DNA of 64,000 nt from Neostapfia colusana (GCA_030760725.1 JASWHV010000013.1:43232787-43296786); one strand, 5' to 3'; positions 1-11,693 are shown, numbered from the stretch's first letter. The notes: generated from the letters alone by a model not told the origin. Program-made: numbers and translations.

Positions 1-2
1 AA

Positions 3-1756
3 GCTAATCTGAACAAACGTCATGCTAAATGGATTGAGTTCATAGAATCATTTCCTTACATCATTAAACATAAAAAAGGGAAAGACAATGTGATTGCCGA
101 TGCTTTATCTAGACGTTATACCATACTATCCCAACTTTCTCATAAAATTTTTGGTTTGGAAACCATAAAGAGGTTATATGCTACTGATTTGGACTTCAAA
201 GATGCCTTTGAAAATTGTAGAGAGGGAAGAATGTGGCAAAAATTCCTGCTGCGTGAAGGCCTTCTCTACCGTGCTAACAAGCTGTGTGTTCCAGCTAGCT
301 CCGTTCGTCTTTTGTTGTTGCAGGAAGCGCATGGAGGTGGTTTGATGGGACATTTTGGTGTTAAAAAGACAGAGGATGTGCTGGCTGCTCACTTATTTTG
401 GCCACGAATGAGGCGTGATGTGGAGCGCTACGTTTCACGTTGCACGACATGCAACAAAGCTAAGTCTCGACTTAACCCACATGGTCTTTATATGCCTCTT
501 CCGGTTCCTAGTGCACCTTGGGAGGATATTTCTATTGACTTTGTTTTAGGATTGCCTAGAACAAAGAGGGGGGGGATAGTGTCTTTGTGGTTGTTGATCG
601 TTTCTCTAAAATGGCTCATTTTATACCCTGCCACAAGACCGATAACGCTTCACATGTTGCTGATTTGTTCTTTAATGAGGTTGTGCGTTTGCATGGTGTT
701 CCCAATACTATTGTTTCTGATAGGGATGCTAAATTTTTGAGTCACTTTTGGAGAACTTTATGGTATAAATTGGGAACAAAGTTGCTGTTTTCTACTACTT
801 GTCATCCACAAACTGATGGGCAAACAGAGATAGTTAATCGTACCTTATCTACTATGTTGCGGGCTGTTTTGAAAGACAATTTGAGGTTGTGGGAGGAGTG
901 TTTGCCACATATTGAGTTTGCTTATAACAGGTCTATTCACTCCACAACCAAGTTATGTCCGTTTATGGTAGTCTATGGTTTCAATCCTCGTGCTCCAATT
1001 GATTTGCTACCTTTACCACATACTGAAATTGTGAACTTAGATGCTACACAACGTTCTGAATTTATTCTTAAGTTGCATGAAACTACTAAGTTACAAATTG
1101 AAAAAATGAATGAAAAGTATCGCATTGCTTCTAGTAAAGGTAGGAAGGAGGTAAAATTGGAACCCGGTGATTTGGTGTGGGTTCATTTGAGAAAAGATAG
1201 GTTCCCGGATTTGAGAAAGTCCAAACTCATGCCACGTGCTGCTGGACCTTTTAAGGTTCTTGAGAAGATAAATGACAATGCATATAAACTTGAGTTGCCT
1301 CCCGAGTTTGGGGTTACTCCCACATTTAACATTTTAGATTTGAAGCCATACTTGGGAGAAGAAGATGAGCTTGAGTCAAGGACGACTCCAATGCAAGAGG
1401 GGGAGGATGATGTGGACATCACTCCTGCAGATATACACAACACTCACATGGTAGACATGCAAGGTCCAATTACTAGAGCTCGAGCACGAAAATTGAATTT
1501 AGAGGTGAGCTCGTTCCTGAATAATTCTTTATATGTGAATTTTGAGAGTATGTTGCTACCTAATCGATTAATTATGATTAGGAACCATGGAGAGGACATG
1601 GAGATACATGGAGAGGGGTTTGGAGGCGTGGAGGATCAGAAAATACGCCAACAAGAAGTTAGAGACCGAGCTCAACTCAAACTCGAGTCCAACTCGGGCC
1701 CAGGAGCAGTCCACCTTAAAATGGATGCACAGGAGGCATACGGACTCCGTTTTTGA
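3..1756 (+). pseudogene. Ty3/gypsy pol C-terminus (RNase H end and integrase), frameshifted
   Basis: The frame is open from base 3 with the end of RNase H, a linker, and the integrase HHCC zinc finger (H-x-H around 330-355, C-x2-C around 440-455). The integrase core follows, with D in the IDFVLGLP segment, D in VSDRDAKF and E near HPQTDGQTE, so all three DDE positions are present. A shift inside a G run near 567-578 moves the frame; the rest is open from 587 to 1756. The C-terminal part ([16 protein letters not shown], then GPITRARAR) is the chromovirus integrase tail and extends about 115 codons into the 3' LTR. No classical chromodomain is visible. Without the G-run shift this would be one protein. 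Confidence 0.85.
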
Positions 1757-2325
1757 CGTTTTACATATGAACGGAAATCTGAGAGGATAAACTTTCCAAT
1801 GGAACTGACCCCACGTCAAAATTCCCACGGAGTCGACGGGAAACTTCGAAACAATATAAAGTTTAGAGTCTGTCAGGGTGTTGCATCACCTAGTTGGGCC
1901 ATTGGGCCTTGTATGGAGTCCAAGTCCATTATGTACGTGTATTAGGGTTAGGTCACGAACCCAGCACCCCCCTGGTCGTCCTCCACCTCTTTTATACCCC
2001 CTAGCCGCCATCACAAACAGCTGGGTTTTGCTTAGTTACAATCTGTCATTGAACAGTTCGCCGATCATCGGTTGCGAGACCCCAAATTCGTGATCAATTC
2101 AGTTTTGATTGCAACTTCTCTATTCTTGCTTGTGTTCTTGATTGCGCTTGCAGGGATAAGCCTTGGTGGCGAGGTCATTCGTGTGACACGGGTGATAACC
2201 AACGGAGCAGTGGTGTAGTGATTGCAGGGTTTCGTTCGTTCGGAGCCTTGTATCATCAACGTCGAGATCTCCACCCAATCAAGTTTACCCTACCTCTCGG
2301 AAGATCGGGACTCATCCTCCTATCA
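1408..2325 (+). repeat. 3' LTR of the CRM-like element
   Basis: A purine tract (AAGAGGGGGAGGA, about 1395-1407) precedes TGATGTGGACATC, the likely LTR start. The LTR ends with TATCA at 2325, where similarity to family-B LTR sequence begins. The length of about 918 bp suits the CRM lineage. TATA-like sequences lie at 1855-1860 and near 1988. The 5' LTR and target duplication are outside the window, so boundaries rest on motifs alone. Confidence 0.55.
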
Positions 2326-3611
2326 TGATGCATATGCATGCCATCCTATGATTAGTTTTATTAGATTGGTCTGTACGTGTTCTTGCATGGCTTGCATGGA
2401 CAGAGGTGTTCGGATCAAAGGTGGACGTGGCAATGATCTTGTCTTTAGATCAACCTGATCATCAAGTGATCTGTCCACGAGAAGGCTTCTGTTCGAAAGG
2501 AATCAAAGAACAGATGCAAAGAAAACACAACGATGTCGTAAGGTGGTATTGGGGGCCTACCTTACATTCCTTTCGGTCTCCGAGGTCCTCCTCAGACCGC
2601 TGGGCTTTCCTCCGGCGATCTTCCTTGCCCCGCTCCGGCGATGGCTTTCTCGGCGAGTTGGGGCTAGGGCTCTAAGTCGTCGGCTCAGGAGTTGGAAAAG
2701 AAGGTTGTGGTTTCGGCCAGAGGTTCTGGGTTGTATTTATAATCGGGAAGAGAAGAGTCCCAATCTGATTGTATCCCGAATAAGAGTCCTATTCAGATTG
2801 TCGTTAGATCTAACATCTTATCTTTGGTTGATTGGGTACAGTAACGTTGTGGAATTCAGGTTGGTTTCCTTTACGTACCGGTATTCTTACGCGTACAGAT
2901 TCCAAAATTGCTTCAGAACCCGTCACCTTTGCGGTGATGAGCTCCGGAAGCTCCACGTGTCCACCGGGCCTGGTCTCTTCCTTTCCGCAGAGACGGGCTC
3001 CGGTTGTGCCGCGTGTCAAACGAGCAAGACTTCCCTCTTCTTCGGAGGTGAGCTCCGCGTGCGCCACGTATCCCGGCGGTCGGGACCTCCTTTCTTACTC
3101 GGAGGTGGCTCCGCGCACGCCACGTATCAGTGCCGGACCTTTCCTCTCTTCTTTCCTCAGAGATGAGCTCCGAGGTTAACACGTGCCCAGCAGTGTCGGA
3201 CCTCCCGGAGATAAGCTCCGGTGGCGACACGTGTTCGATTGCACCGGACCTCTCGAAGGTAAGCTCCGAGATCGACACGTATCCCGCGCGACAAGTCCTA
3301 TGATTTCCATGATGACTAGCTCCGGGGGCAACACGTGTCCCACAGGGTCGGACCTCTCCCCTTTACGGAGATGAGCCCCGAGCCTGCCACGTAGCCTACT
3401 TTAGCGGCGGACCTCTCCCCGCTTCGCAGGAATGAGCTTCGAAAACACCACGTGGCCAGCGGGCCGCGGAAGTTATCTTCGGTGCTCTCTGAGTGCTGGA
3501 TTCAGCTCTTATTGGCTATCCTTTTGATATTTTTCTCTGTTCCTACTTTTCTTAAAATGTTTTCTCTTTATAAAACATGAACATATGCTGACAACCGAGA
3601 TGAGGGTGTCA
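2326..3611 (-). repeat. Family-B-like LTR fragment (minus orientation)
   Basis: This stretch matches the LTRs of the tandem array at 35909-49563, especially 48370-49560, in the same minus orientation. Shared landmarks are the ATATGCATGC segment, the block around TGATCTGTCCACGA, a minus-strand TATAAATA box near 2733-2742, and G-box modules from about 2950 to 3457. It ends GAGGGTGTCA where family B has GAGGGTGTTACA. No PPT follows, so it may be half of a solo LTR whose other half lies left of the CRM-like insertion. It interrupts Sirevirus #1. Confidence 0.7.
2950..3457. promoter_or_regulatory. Array of G-box/ABRE-like modules in LTR
   Basis: Degenerate modules of about 55-60 bp, each with an ACGTG core (often CACGTGTC) followed by CGGACCTC and a GAGCTCCG segment, are repeated here. 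In the LTR's own minus orientation they lie upstream of the TATA-like box. CACGTG is the plant G-box core and ACGTGTC an ABRE-like sequence; a promoter or enhancer role is inferred. Confidence 0.55.
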
Positions 3612-3612
3612 T

Positions 3613-4857
3613 AGGAAGGTTGACGCCTATAGCTCTGGCAAAAAGGCAGCAGACAAGAGATTTTAGAGCAACTTTCACTCGGACTACTACAGTTCGGTGT
3701 ACCTCCAAATGAAGACTCCAGTGATCCGCAGCCAATGGATCGACTGGACATATTTTGAAAGAAAGAGCTGTGAAACCTTTGAGGAGGTTATAGAGGCTGC
3801 AGAGAGACACGGTCTCAAGGACTTGCTCTCCTTCAGATACAACTGGAATGATGAGATCATTGCCCAGTTGTATGCAACTTGCCACTTTGCCCACGATGGA
3901 GAAGACAAAGTGACTTGGATGACACATGGATCCAAGTACACAATTTCTTATACTGAGTTTGCCAGACTGCTGGACCTTGAGGACACCGGCAATGATGAGA
4001 TTGTGATTCACAATCTTGGAGTTGTGGACAAGGACAAGATGGAATTCCTCTATGATACTCGACTTCCATTCAATCCTCCCTCAACCAAGAACATGAATCC
4101 CTTCTTCATTGTTCTCAACAGAGTGCTCCAGAAGACCATTGCTCCAAAGGATGGAGATGCCGGGAGTGTCCAAGGTTACTTGAGAACCTTGATGAAAGTA
4201 ATCAGCAGGAGGAGAAGATTTGATATCTTCGATTACATTTGGAATGACATGGTGAACATATCCTGCACACCAAACCGTTCCTATGGCTATGCACCATACT
4301 TGATGTTCATGATTGAAAAAGTCACATGAATTGAGTTTGTGAAGGATATGGAGCACACTGCTCTAAGGCCTCAGAAGCCTCCTCAAGCCTCTCTCCCAGC
4401 TGCTCCCTCACCTGGCTCACCTGAAGAACATCCAGAGAGAGCTCAAGAAGATGCAAGGCCTTCGTCCAAGACTAGGGCCTCTCCACACAAAGGGTCCTCT
4501 AGTGGAATTATGAAGTATTTGGCTGCTATTTTTAGTTCTTGCCACAAAACTGAGGTGAAGCTTCATAAGATGAACAAGGCAAGAAAAGAAGAAATGAGAT
4601 ACATGAAGGCCAATGTCAAAGCAATATGCCAGAAACTGGAGATTGAGCCCAATGGATCTCCAGTCATCTCAGAGGACTCTGCATCTGACTTCACAAAGCT
4701 TGCTCCTCTCTATCCATCAGAGCGTGCCTACTTTGGCACGACGAGTGGTCCTCCTTCTCCTCCTCAGCCTGATGATGAAGACGAAGAAAGTACCGACGCG
4801 AGGAGTGAGCCGGGGACGACAAGTAGATCCCCCCTATCCTTCTTTTTGGTTCCTTGA
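3613..4857 (+). pseudogene. Sirevirus third ORF (env-like / putative plant transposon protein), decayed
   Basis: Open frame 1 carries a globular region (3697-4326, with WIDWTYFE, the LLDLED segment and YAPYLMFMIEKV), then a low-complexity tail rich in Pro, Ser and Glu (4339-4857). It resembles the 'putative plant transposon protein' ORFs found 3' of pol in Sirevirus-type elements. I see no convincing signal peptide or membrane segment, so 'env-like' is only the lineage's customary label. In-frame stops are TAG near 3664 and TGA at 4327-4329; both fit C-to-T change of CAG and CGA. The true start is upstream of the junction and missing. Confidence 0.65.
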
Positions 4858-5264
4858 TGCCAAAGGGGGAGAGATTGAGGGGGAGTCTTAGGTCGTAGGC
4901 TCTTCTTTTTATGTCCTAGTTTAAGAAATGAAATTTTGTAAGACTTATGCTATCATTATGCTTTTGGACATGTAATGTGAAATGATGACTATGTTATGAT
5001 TTTTATTAATGATGCATGTTTAGAACTGCTATGTAGGCTTAAGACTCTTGATGATTTTATGATTATGCTCATTATGATATTCACATCAAAATTATTGCTC
5101 ACACATGTAGTTTTGCACCCCACCATAAAGAGTGCACATATGTCTTATGTATACATTGCCTATTTTGCTCAAAACTCATATGTGCACACATTATGAAAAT
5201 CTGAATTTTTTGTCATATTTGTGTGATCTCAATTGGTTGTCATCAATCACCAAAAGGGGGAGAT
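4858..5264 (+). other. Sirevirus 3' non-coding region with multiple polypurine tracts
   Basis: No coding content. Purine-rich tracts occur directly after the ORF (4861-4886, CAAAGGGGGAGAGATTGAG then GGGGGAGT) and immediately before the LTR (5252-5264, AAAAGGGGGAGAT). Several PPT-like copies upstream of the 3' LTR are a known Sirevirus hallmark; the last tract would prime plus-strand DNA synthesis. Confidence 0.75.
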
Positions 5265-6563
5265 TGAAAGTGCATCTAGGCATCCCTTGTGGGTTTTGGT
5301 TGATTTATGACAAACAAATGAGACCCTAACAAAATTGTTGAGATGAGCGCAGGTTCTTAAAGAAATTAGGAAGAAAGCGCAAAAAGAAAGGAGAAGGAGG
5401 ATTCAAATTGATAAGAGCTCAGGAGCTGAAAAGATTAGATTACTTAGTATAGAGTGTGTTGGAGAATCACACCCCAAGAGCTCAAGTAAAAGAAATCACA
5501 CTAACTGCACAAAATCAGCATGTGCGGACTAGTCCGATTTTCTTTCTGACTAGAAAACGGACTAGTCCCATATGGACCGGACTAGTCCGATTTTGTCTCT
5601 GGATAGACAACGGACTAGTCCGTACTCTTACGGACTAGTCCGGTATCTCACAACACTTAGTGTTTTTCACATGCCGCACACCGTACTAGTCTGGAGTCTA
5701 CAACGAACTAGTCCGGACATCGCAAACCCTAACGTAACCATTGGAAACCCTATTATAAAAAGACGTGTACGGCCATACCACCAGACCAACTCGACCCCCT
5801 GCGCCGTCACACCTCCCTAGAGCCCAAAATTCACATCTCTCCACACATTCTAACCCAAAAAGGATCAAATCATTGGGGATTAGCAATTGATCAAAGGAGA
5901 GATTTGTTCTACACATCTTGATCTCTAGCACACTCTTGTTTGTTTATTGTTCATCTTTTGAGTGTGTTTGGCTGTGTCCATTCATTGTAATTCTTGGGGA
6001 GCCCTCAACTTGTGAGAAGGCCCCTTGAACGATTTATTTGCCCTTTGTGATTAGTGGAAGAGAATCATCCTCTGTGGCGATTCGACGAGGGTAGGGTTGG
6101 TGAAGACCCGGTCTTTAGTGGACTCCTCAACGGGGACGTCGGTTTCCTTTGTGGAATCAAACCTTGGGATAAAATCTTGTCTCTCACTCTTGTTCATTTA
6201 TTGTTCATCATATTCTAGTGTTTAGTTAATCTTGTGAAATTTACGTTGAAGCATTGAAATCAAAGTTGATCTCCATCATTCATTGTTTCACGGTTGTAAT
6301 ACATCTAAGCTCTTAATTAATTTCCGCTGCATAGGCTACTATAAGTGAACATATTTATCAACCTTGATTTTTCTAGTCCACGCATACCGGACTAGTCCGC
6401 ACAGTACCGGACTAGTCCGATTTTTCTCTGAGTAGAAAACGGACTAGTCCGCACTCTACCGGACTAGTCCGATTTCCCTGTATTTGATAAACCTACTAAG
6501 TGTTTCAGGGATTAACAAAGCGTCAAAAATCCTATTCACACCCCCCCCTCTAGGCTACATTCA
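5265..6563 (+). repeat. 3' LTR of Sirevirus #1
   Basis: The LTR starts TGAAAGTGCATCTAGG right after the PPT and ends in the C-run segment ...TCTAGGCTACATTCA, the usual grass Sirevirus LTR end. Length is about 1.3 kb. A TATA box (TATTATAAAA) is at 5751-5760. The 5' LTR is outside the window, so neither age nor TSD can be read; CCTAT at 6564-6568 would be the right TSD copy. Confidence 0.8.
5525..6471. promoter_or_regulatory. Clusters of the palindrome CGGACTAGTCCG in Sirevirus LTR
   Basis: Eight exact copies of this 12-bp perfect palindrome occur at 5525, 5578, 5611, 5631, 6388, 6408, 6440 and 6460, plus degenerate copies near 5558 and 5710. The first cluster lies 110-230 bp upstream of the TATA box, the second just inside the LTR end. 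CpG-rich palindromic repeats are a described Sirevirus LTR trait; cis-regulatory function is inferred. Confidence 0.7.
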
Positions 6564-7129
6564 CCTATCCCCCACCCCTAGTACTCTTTGGTTGAGTCCT
6601 ATCTTGATTAGGACTCTTCTTTTTCCCCTTATAATACAACCCACCAGCGCCCCACCCTACACCTTTGGCCGCAGCCCCCCCCAAACTCGCCGAGTTGAGC
6701 CCCCCCACCCCCGCCGGAGTTTGGTCGCCGTTGAGCCCCACTGACGATCCCCGACGTCGAGCCCCGTCGTCGAGACCGCCGTCGAGCCCCGTCACGCCTC
6801 GCCGTCGCCGGAGAAGAAGCCCGACGATCTGCCCTACCATAATTCCCCACAGAAAAATCCCCCGCTGCTGCCGTTGCTAGGAGGAAGGCCTGCCACAAGG
6901 AGGAAGTGAGGTAGGTCTTCATTACCCCTCTTACGACGACAAAGCTGTTTCTACGCACCCGTTTTCTTTGCCCCTTCAAGCAGAAACTTTTGCGCATGGA
7001 CAGATCATGTTTTGATCGATTTTTGATGGTGGAATTGATCTAGATCTTGTGTCAAGATCATCACCACGTCCACACTTGATCCCAACACCCTTGTTCATCA
7101 TAAAACACCATCACTACAGGATTCCCGTC

Positions 7130-7500
7130 AGCATACGACGTCCGAAACCGTTGTATATAAGTCCAAAGTTGTCGTATATAATCAATATACAATGGCTGGA
7201 GATTGTATACGACAGTTTGTGGCCGTCGTATATACCTTGTCGTATATAATCTTATATACAAAGGCACCGTCGTATATAAGTTTATATATACGACGGTCTC
7301 TAATTTACAATGGCCCATTTCGTATAAAAGGGCCAGTGGTCTGGGCCCTTGTACATGACGGTTTTGGGCCCTCGCCGTCGTATATAAGCTCTTATATACG
7401 ACGGTCTGGCCCTAGCCGTCGTATATTATTTAGGCTTATATACGATGACCCTGTATAGACACCGTCGTATATAATTCATACAGGCCGTCATAAATAAGGT
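7130..7500. repeat. CACTA #1 left subterminal repeat array
   Basis: Alternating direct and inverted copies of CCGTCGTATATAAG / CTTATATACGACGG and degenerate forms. In En/Spm-type elements such subterminal repeats bind the TnpA-type protein; that role is inferred here from family knowledge. Confidence 0.85.
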
Positions 7501-8002
7501 TTTCCATTTAAAAAAACAGAAAATGGCTAACCTGGCTCGATGGCCAGCTACACAGGCAATCACAAAACAGATTCACATTGAGAACATCACAACCACATCC
7601 ACAATCACAAAGTGCAATAGTACATCCACAATCACGAAGTCGTCACATCCACAATCAAAAACAGATTCACAAAGCTACTCACTACTAGCCCCTCCACTAC
7701 CTCCGGAGGCGAAGAAGTCATCCTGACGCGGTGAACCTGGCGCCCGTAGCTGCGGTGATGGAGTCTGAGCCTCCGTCCCTGATCCCTGTGATACACGGTG
7801 ACATATGTATAAGTTTATAACAGTGTTTTTGTTTTCAATTGTTTAGTTGAACTTAATGTAACTTCCTTTTTGTACCTGTACTCTAGGAAACTGCTCCTGC
7901 GGTGGCGTCGGCTGCAGCACGGACGGTGGTGGCTGCCACAACGGTATCTGGATTTTCTGCCGTTGCTGTCGAGCAAGCGCCTGTCATTTCAAACATTACA
8001 AT

Positions 8003-8846
8003 CTGGATTAATCGCGATTAGTCGTCCTTATCACCCATGTGAGCACGATTAGGTCCGTCAACCCGATCAGGGCAACTAGAAACCTAGTCGTCCGACTAGA
8101 AGGCTTCGGTGATTGGACGACTTACTGAATGATGCTGCACGCTGCTGTCGCTCGACCGCCGGCGCCCCCACTCCCTCCATCGACCAGCCTCCGACACCAC
8201 TGCAACCGCCATCGCCTCTGCAGCCGTCGGCGCCCCTATAGTCGCCGTCGCCCGGCCGCCGACGCCTCCGCAACATCCACCATCACCTGGCCACCGCTAT
8301 CATTTGTCTGCCGTCTTCACTGGTGACTTAGAGTTAGGATGGAGGAATGGGTTAAGGTTAGGATGGAGGCTTTTTTAATATAACACAATATGAAATCAGG
8401 ACCGTCAGATATCATCTGACAGTTTAGATCCAATGTTCTTCCATGGCCTGGCCAAGCCCAACTCGGCTCCAATCCGCCCAAGCACCCACTCAGCCGCAAC
8501 CGTCCGAGTCCCGATTGATCAGCTGCCACCGTTCGTGTCCCGGTTACTCAGCAACCGCCGCGTGAGTCCCGACTGCGCCGCCGCCGGAGTCCAGGCTCCA
8601 GCCGCCGCCGCAGCTCGCATCCCGCCGCAGCCCACCGCCGCTGTATGGCCACCTCCGGTCCTGTGTCCATCCCCTTGTGCACTCCTTGCCCTCTGTATCG
8701 ATTTGGTATTGAAATGAGAACACAGAGGACGACTACTCATCGATTAGGGTCGATTAGTCGCCCTAATCAATGAATAATCGTCCTAGTCGACCTTATCGGT
8801 CCCTAGGCGACTAGGGTCGATTAGGCGACTTGTGAACCTTGGTTAT
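8003..8846. other. Probable nested non-autonomous DNA element in CACTA #1
   Basis: Similarity to CACTA #2 stops after CATTACAAT (near 8000) and is replaced by sequence rich in CGATTAG/CTAATCG, clustered at 8005-8110 and 8735-8830, with a GC-rich centre. The right end reads CGACTTGTGAACCTTG, resembling ends of hAT-like grass elements. No clear TIR pair or target duplication was found, so boundaries and class are uncertain. Confidence 0.35.
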
Positions 8847-9290
8847 GCCCCACCGGGGCCTGCCGTTAACTTACGACGGCTTTAGGGTTAGTCGACCAGC
8901 TTAGAACACGACACACTAAATGGGCATTGACGTGCCCTAATCGAGTTTTGTCGGTTTTAACATAAACAAATCTATGCATTCCCTAAACACAACAAATTTC
9001 TTAACATAAGAATATACGACCATGCTTTATTAACCTAAACCTAAGCACTATGTAACATGATTAAGTATGATTAACATCACAACAATAAACATGATTAAGC
9101 ATTATTAAGCATGATTAACATAACAACAATAAATCCTAAACATTATTATCCTAAACCTAAGCATATATAATAACAAGTAATTTGCAACGGACAACTAATT
9201 AGCAAAATTATGAACTACTATTCTAACTACATGAGCATAATTACCAATTAATTAGCGTAATTATCAAGTAATTGAAATAGCTGAAAAAAA
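8847..9290. other. AT-rich non-coding interior of CACTA #1
   Basis: No coding content. It consists of TAAGCATGATTAACA-like degenerate repeats and resembles the AT-rich block of CACTA #2 at about 31800-32090 in position and composition. Confidence 0.6.
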
Positions 9291-9715
9291 TTACTTGCGG
9301 CGAGTGTGACGGTCGGCGAGGGCGACGGACGGCCGCGGCAGCGGCTCGGGGAGCCCGGCGGCGAGGGGCGGCGGCGACGACGGGCGGCCGCGCGGGGAGA
9401 GCGGGCAGCAGCGCGGGGAGGGAGGCGGCGCAGCGGTGGCGCTAGGAGAGCAGGCGGCGGCGGCGTGGGGCGTCGGGGGCGCCGCGTGGACAGAGGGCGG
9501 CGGCGTGTGGATGGGGGCGCAGGGAGGGCCGCGGCGTGGGGGCGGCGGCGTGAGGCCGGCGGTGTGGGGGCGGCGGCTTGGGGGTGGCGGCGCGAGGCAG
9601 CGGTGCGGGGAGGGCAGCGGTGCAGAGCGGCAGCTCGGGGAGGGCGGCGGCGCGGGGCCGCGGCGCGGTGAGGGCGGCGGCGCGGGGTTGAGGCGAGGTG
9701 GTGGCGTGTGAGGAA
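9291..9715. other. GGC-rich low-complexity block in CACTA #1
   Basis: Dense GGCGGCG-type repeats give long spurious open frames on both strands. The matching block in CACTA #2 (32100-32655) sits upstream of the TNP2 gene, so this is probably the transposase promoter or leader region left after internal deletion. Confidence 0.6.
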
Positions 9716-9736
9716 AAAAGTTAGGGTTGGGCCCGA

Positions 9737-9967
9737 CGGGCTGTACATAGGGACTATATATGACGGCCAGACTAACATACGACGGCCCAGGGCTGGCTGT
9801 CGTATATTAGTTCTATTTACGACAGCCATGTCACAAACGACGGCTGTACCGTCGTATATAAACTTATATACGACGTCCTCTTCAGGCCATCGTATATAAG
9901 GTTATATACGATGGCTGGCCATTGTATGTTAAATTGGCCGTCGTATGTTGACCTATTTCTTGTAGTG
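9737..9967. repeat. CACTA #1 right subterminal repeat array and terminus
   Basis: Copies of ATATACGACGGC and CCGTCGTATATAA in both orientations lead into the terminal TTTCTTGTAGTG. This mirrors the left array. Confidence 0.85.
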
Positions 9968-11693
9968 CATGAAAGCCATTAAAACATGCAAGAACACGTA
10001 CAAACTGGTTCTATAAAACTGCACTATAGGATTTGCATTCATCTACCCCAATGCATCTTGAGTTAAGTTTGTGCATGATGATTGATTGATGTAAATTTTG
10101 TATGTGCATGGTTGTTAGTAGAAGGACAAGCTCAAGATGCCGTCTACGAGGAACTACAGCATCAAGACTTCGAGACGCTTGAGCAACACGAACCATGGGA
10201 GCAAGGCAAGTGCCCCTTGACCATATTGATCCTATGTTTTCGAAACTGTTTTGATTGCGAAAACTCGTATGCTTGAGTCAACTTGATGAGACACCCTTTT
10301 ATAGGAGTTTAGTAGTTTTGTTAACCATCCTTGTCGCCGGGAATGTTGATGAATCGAGTATGGTCGTTTTTCCTTTTTGCTTCGCTTAACTTACGGGATA
10401 CGGGAGGCTGAAATAAAACATGGTTAGCTACTGCACTCATATGAATAATGATGATGAGAACTTAATGATGTTAATGAGCATGGAATCGGGGAGATGTAGG
10501 CAAGATTGGTTCGTGGATGTTGCTGAATGAGATGGTGGTTTACTTGCCGTAGATCTAAGGACCGGTTCACGCGAGCACATGTTAGAAAAACAGTGCCACC
10601 ACAAGGCCAAATATGGATGCAGCTTAGCTGACTAAAAGGTGTGCTGCTAGCTTGTTATGGACCGTTGGATGGCGCGGGGAATGGGAGTCGAGAGGGACTG
10701 CCCTGGGAACTGCATGGCACAAGAGGGGGCCCGTGGGTGGGAGAATGGAGATTTGAGCCTGCCAGTGAAACCTCAGTGGGTCCGTACATCCTAGTAGCCC
10801 CTTTGTAAAGGCTATTTTGTGATCCCTTGGCCATACACCGACGGTTGTGTACTGGTATAATGGAGGTTTTTTCTAGTCGCCGACGGGTGACGAAATCACG
10901 AACTTGTGGGTAAAGTGGTGCCACCTCTGCAGAGTATAAAACTATCATGATAGCCGTGCTTCCGGTCACAAGCACCTGGCCAACTTCCATGATTAGACGC
11001 AAAACATGGGACGTTTACTCGGTATGGTTATGGTATGGTCATTGGGATTGGTTTTGGGACTGTTTTGAGTCATGACAGTGAGTTTGGTTTCAGTTATATG
11101 AATATGAGATGGTTATGAATATTTATGAATATGAGATGAACTTGAGAAAGATTAATGGCTGGTTGAGACATGATAGATGGTGAATTATGATGAAGGGATG
11201 TTGATGATTAATTTGGTTATGATGGGATTGAACTCACCTAGAGATAGTTGCTGTTTTTACCATGTTTATGAAATAAAATTTGCTTGCTGCAATGAGCCTT
11301 TTTATTGCCTACCTTGTTTTTAGCTACATATCGTACTTTTCCCGCACTTCCTTTGTACGACATGTACTCACCCTTGCATTCCCACATATACATCAGCTAC
11401 AGGAGAAGAGTACTTCAAGGACCATGTGGAGTACTAGGCGTGCGCACTACCATCAACATGCCTATGGAGTTGAAGTTGGAGCCTGCTGTCTTTATTGATT
11501 TTCCACTGTCGTTTAGAGTCTTCCGCTGCTAAATAAGTTGGATATTCATGAGAGACATTGAGCCATTGTAATAAAGTACTTAAACACTATTTATATTCTG
11601 AATTCAGTTTGTGGAATACATGTGTATGTGTGATGAATATCCTGGGCACACATATGCATTCACTTGGTTCATTTTTGGAACCGGGTGTCACAC

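Larger units (their letters stand above)
1..2325 (+). mobile_element. CRM-like Ty3/gypsy retrotransposon, 3' portion
   Basis: The window opens inside the pol gene of a Ty3/gypsy element and runs through its 3' LTR. The RNase H C-terminus (ADALSRR), integrase zinc finger and integrase core are readable. The tail motif GPITRARAR and an LTR of about 0.9 kb that overlaps the end of the ORF fit the CRM (centromeric chromovirus) lineage as I remember it. The 5' half lies outside the window. Its right end abuts family-B-like LTR sequence, so it was inserted into that LTR. Lineage was not checked by tree; Reina or another chromovirus clade is possible. Confidence 0.75.
3612..6563 (+). mobile_element. 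Sirevirus #1 (Ty1/copia), 3' portion
   Basis: This holds the 3' end of a Ty1/copia Sirevirus-type element: a third (env-like) ORF, a non-coding stretch with repeated purine tracts, and a 3' LTR starting TGAAAGTGCATCTAGG. That LTR start and the AAAAGGGGGAGATTG purine tract are typical of grass Sireviruses. The left side is cut by the family-B-like LTR, so gag-pol lies outside the window. The element ends in the Tekay-type LTR fragment that resumes at 6564. Confidence 0.8.
7112..9967. mobile_element. CACTA #1, non-autonomous CACTA (En/Spm) transposon
   Basis: It starts CACTACAGGATTCCCGT and ends TTTCTTGTAGTG, and is flanked by the 3-bp duplication CAT (7109-7111 and 9968-9970), all diagnostic for CACTA elements. 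Subterminal arrays of CCGTCGTATATAAG in both orientations fill both ends. The interior from 7500 to 7990 matches the left interior of CACTA #2 (25085-25560), and both have an AT-rich block followed by a GGC-rich block near the right end. No TNP2 or TnpA gene is present, so it depends on another copy for transposase. It interrupts the LTR fragment around it. Confidence 0.9.
6564..11693 (+). mobile_element. Tekay-type LTR fragment (+), interrupted by CACTA #1
   Basis: 6564-7111 and 9968-11693 together match the reverse complement of the family-B LTR from its TATA region to its end. Shared blocks include AGGACTCTTCTTTTTCC (about 6615), AGATCATCACCACGTCCAC (7046-7075), the GGACAAGCTCA segment (10124), the CCTTTGTAAAGGCT segment (10798), and the final CTGAATTCAGTTTGTGGA...CCGGGTGTCA (11600-11693). 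It is in plus orientation. The first part of the LTR was displaced by Sirevirus #1. Its right end falls inside the integrase of element C. Its own internal region is not in the window, so solo LTR or full element cannot be decided. Confidence 0.7.

Noticed and set aside
3697..4857. Host gene interpretation of the acidic ORF
   Set aside because: It sits just upstream of a Sirevirus multi-PPT region and LTR and resembles the third ORF of such elements.
7130..7500. CRISPR-like or satellite interpretation of the CCGTCGTATATAAG arrays
   Set aside because: Units alternate in orientation with no constant spacer and lie at CACTA termini; they are subterminal repeats.
9306..9711. Long open frames in the GGC-rich block of CACTA #1
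   Set aside because: Ala/Gly/Arg-only translations on both strands come from base composition; no domain, and the matching block in CACTA #2 lies in a non-coding position.
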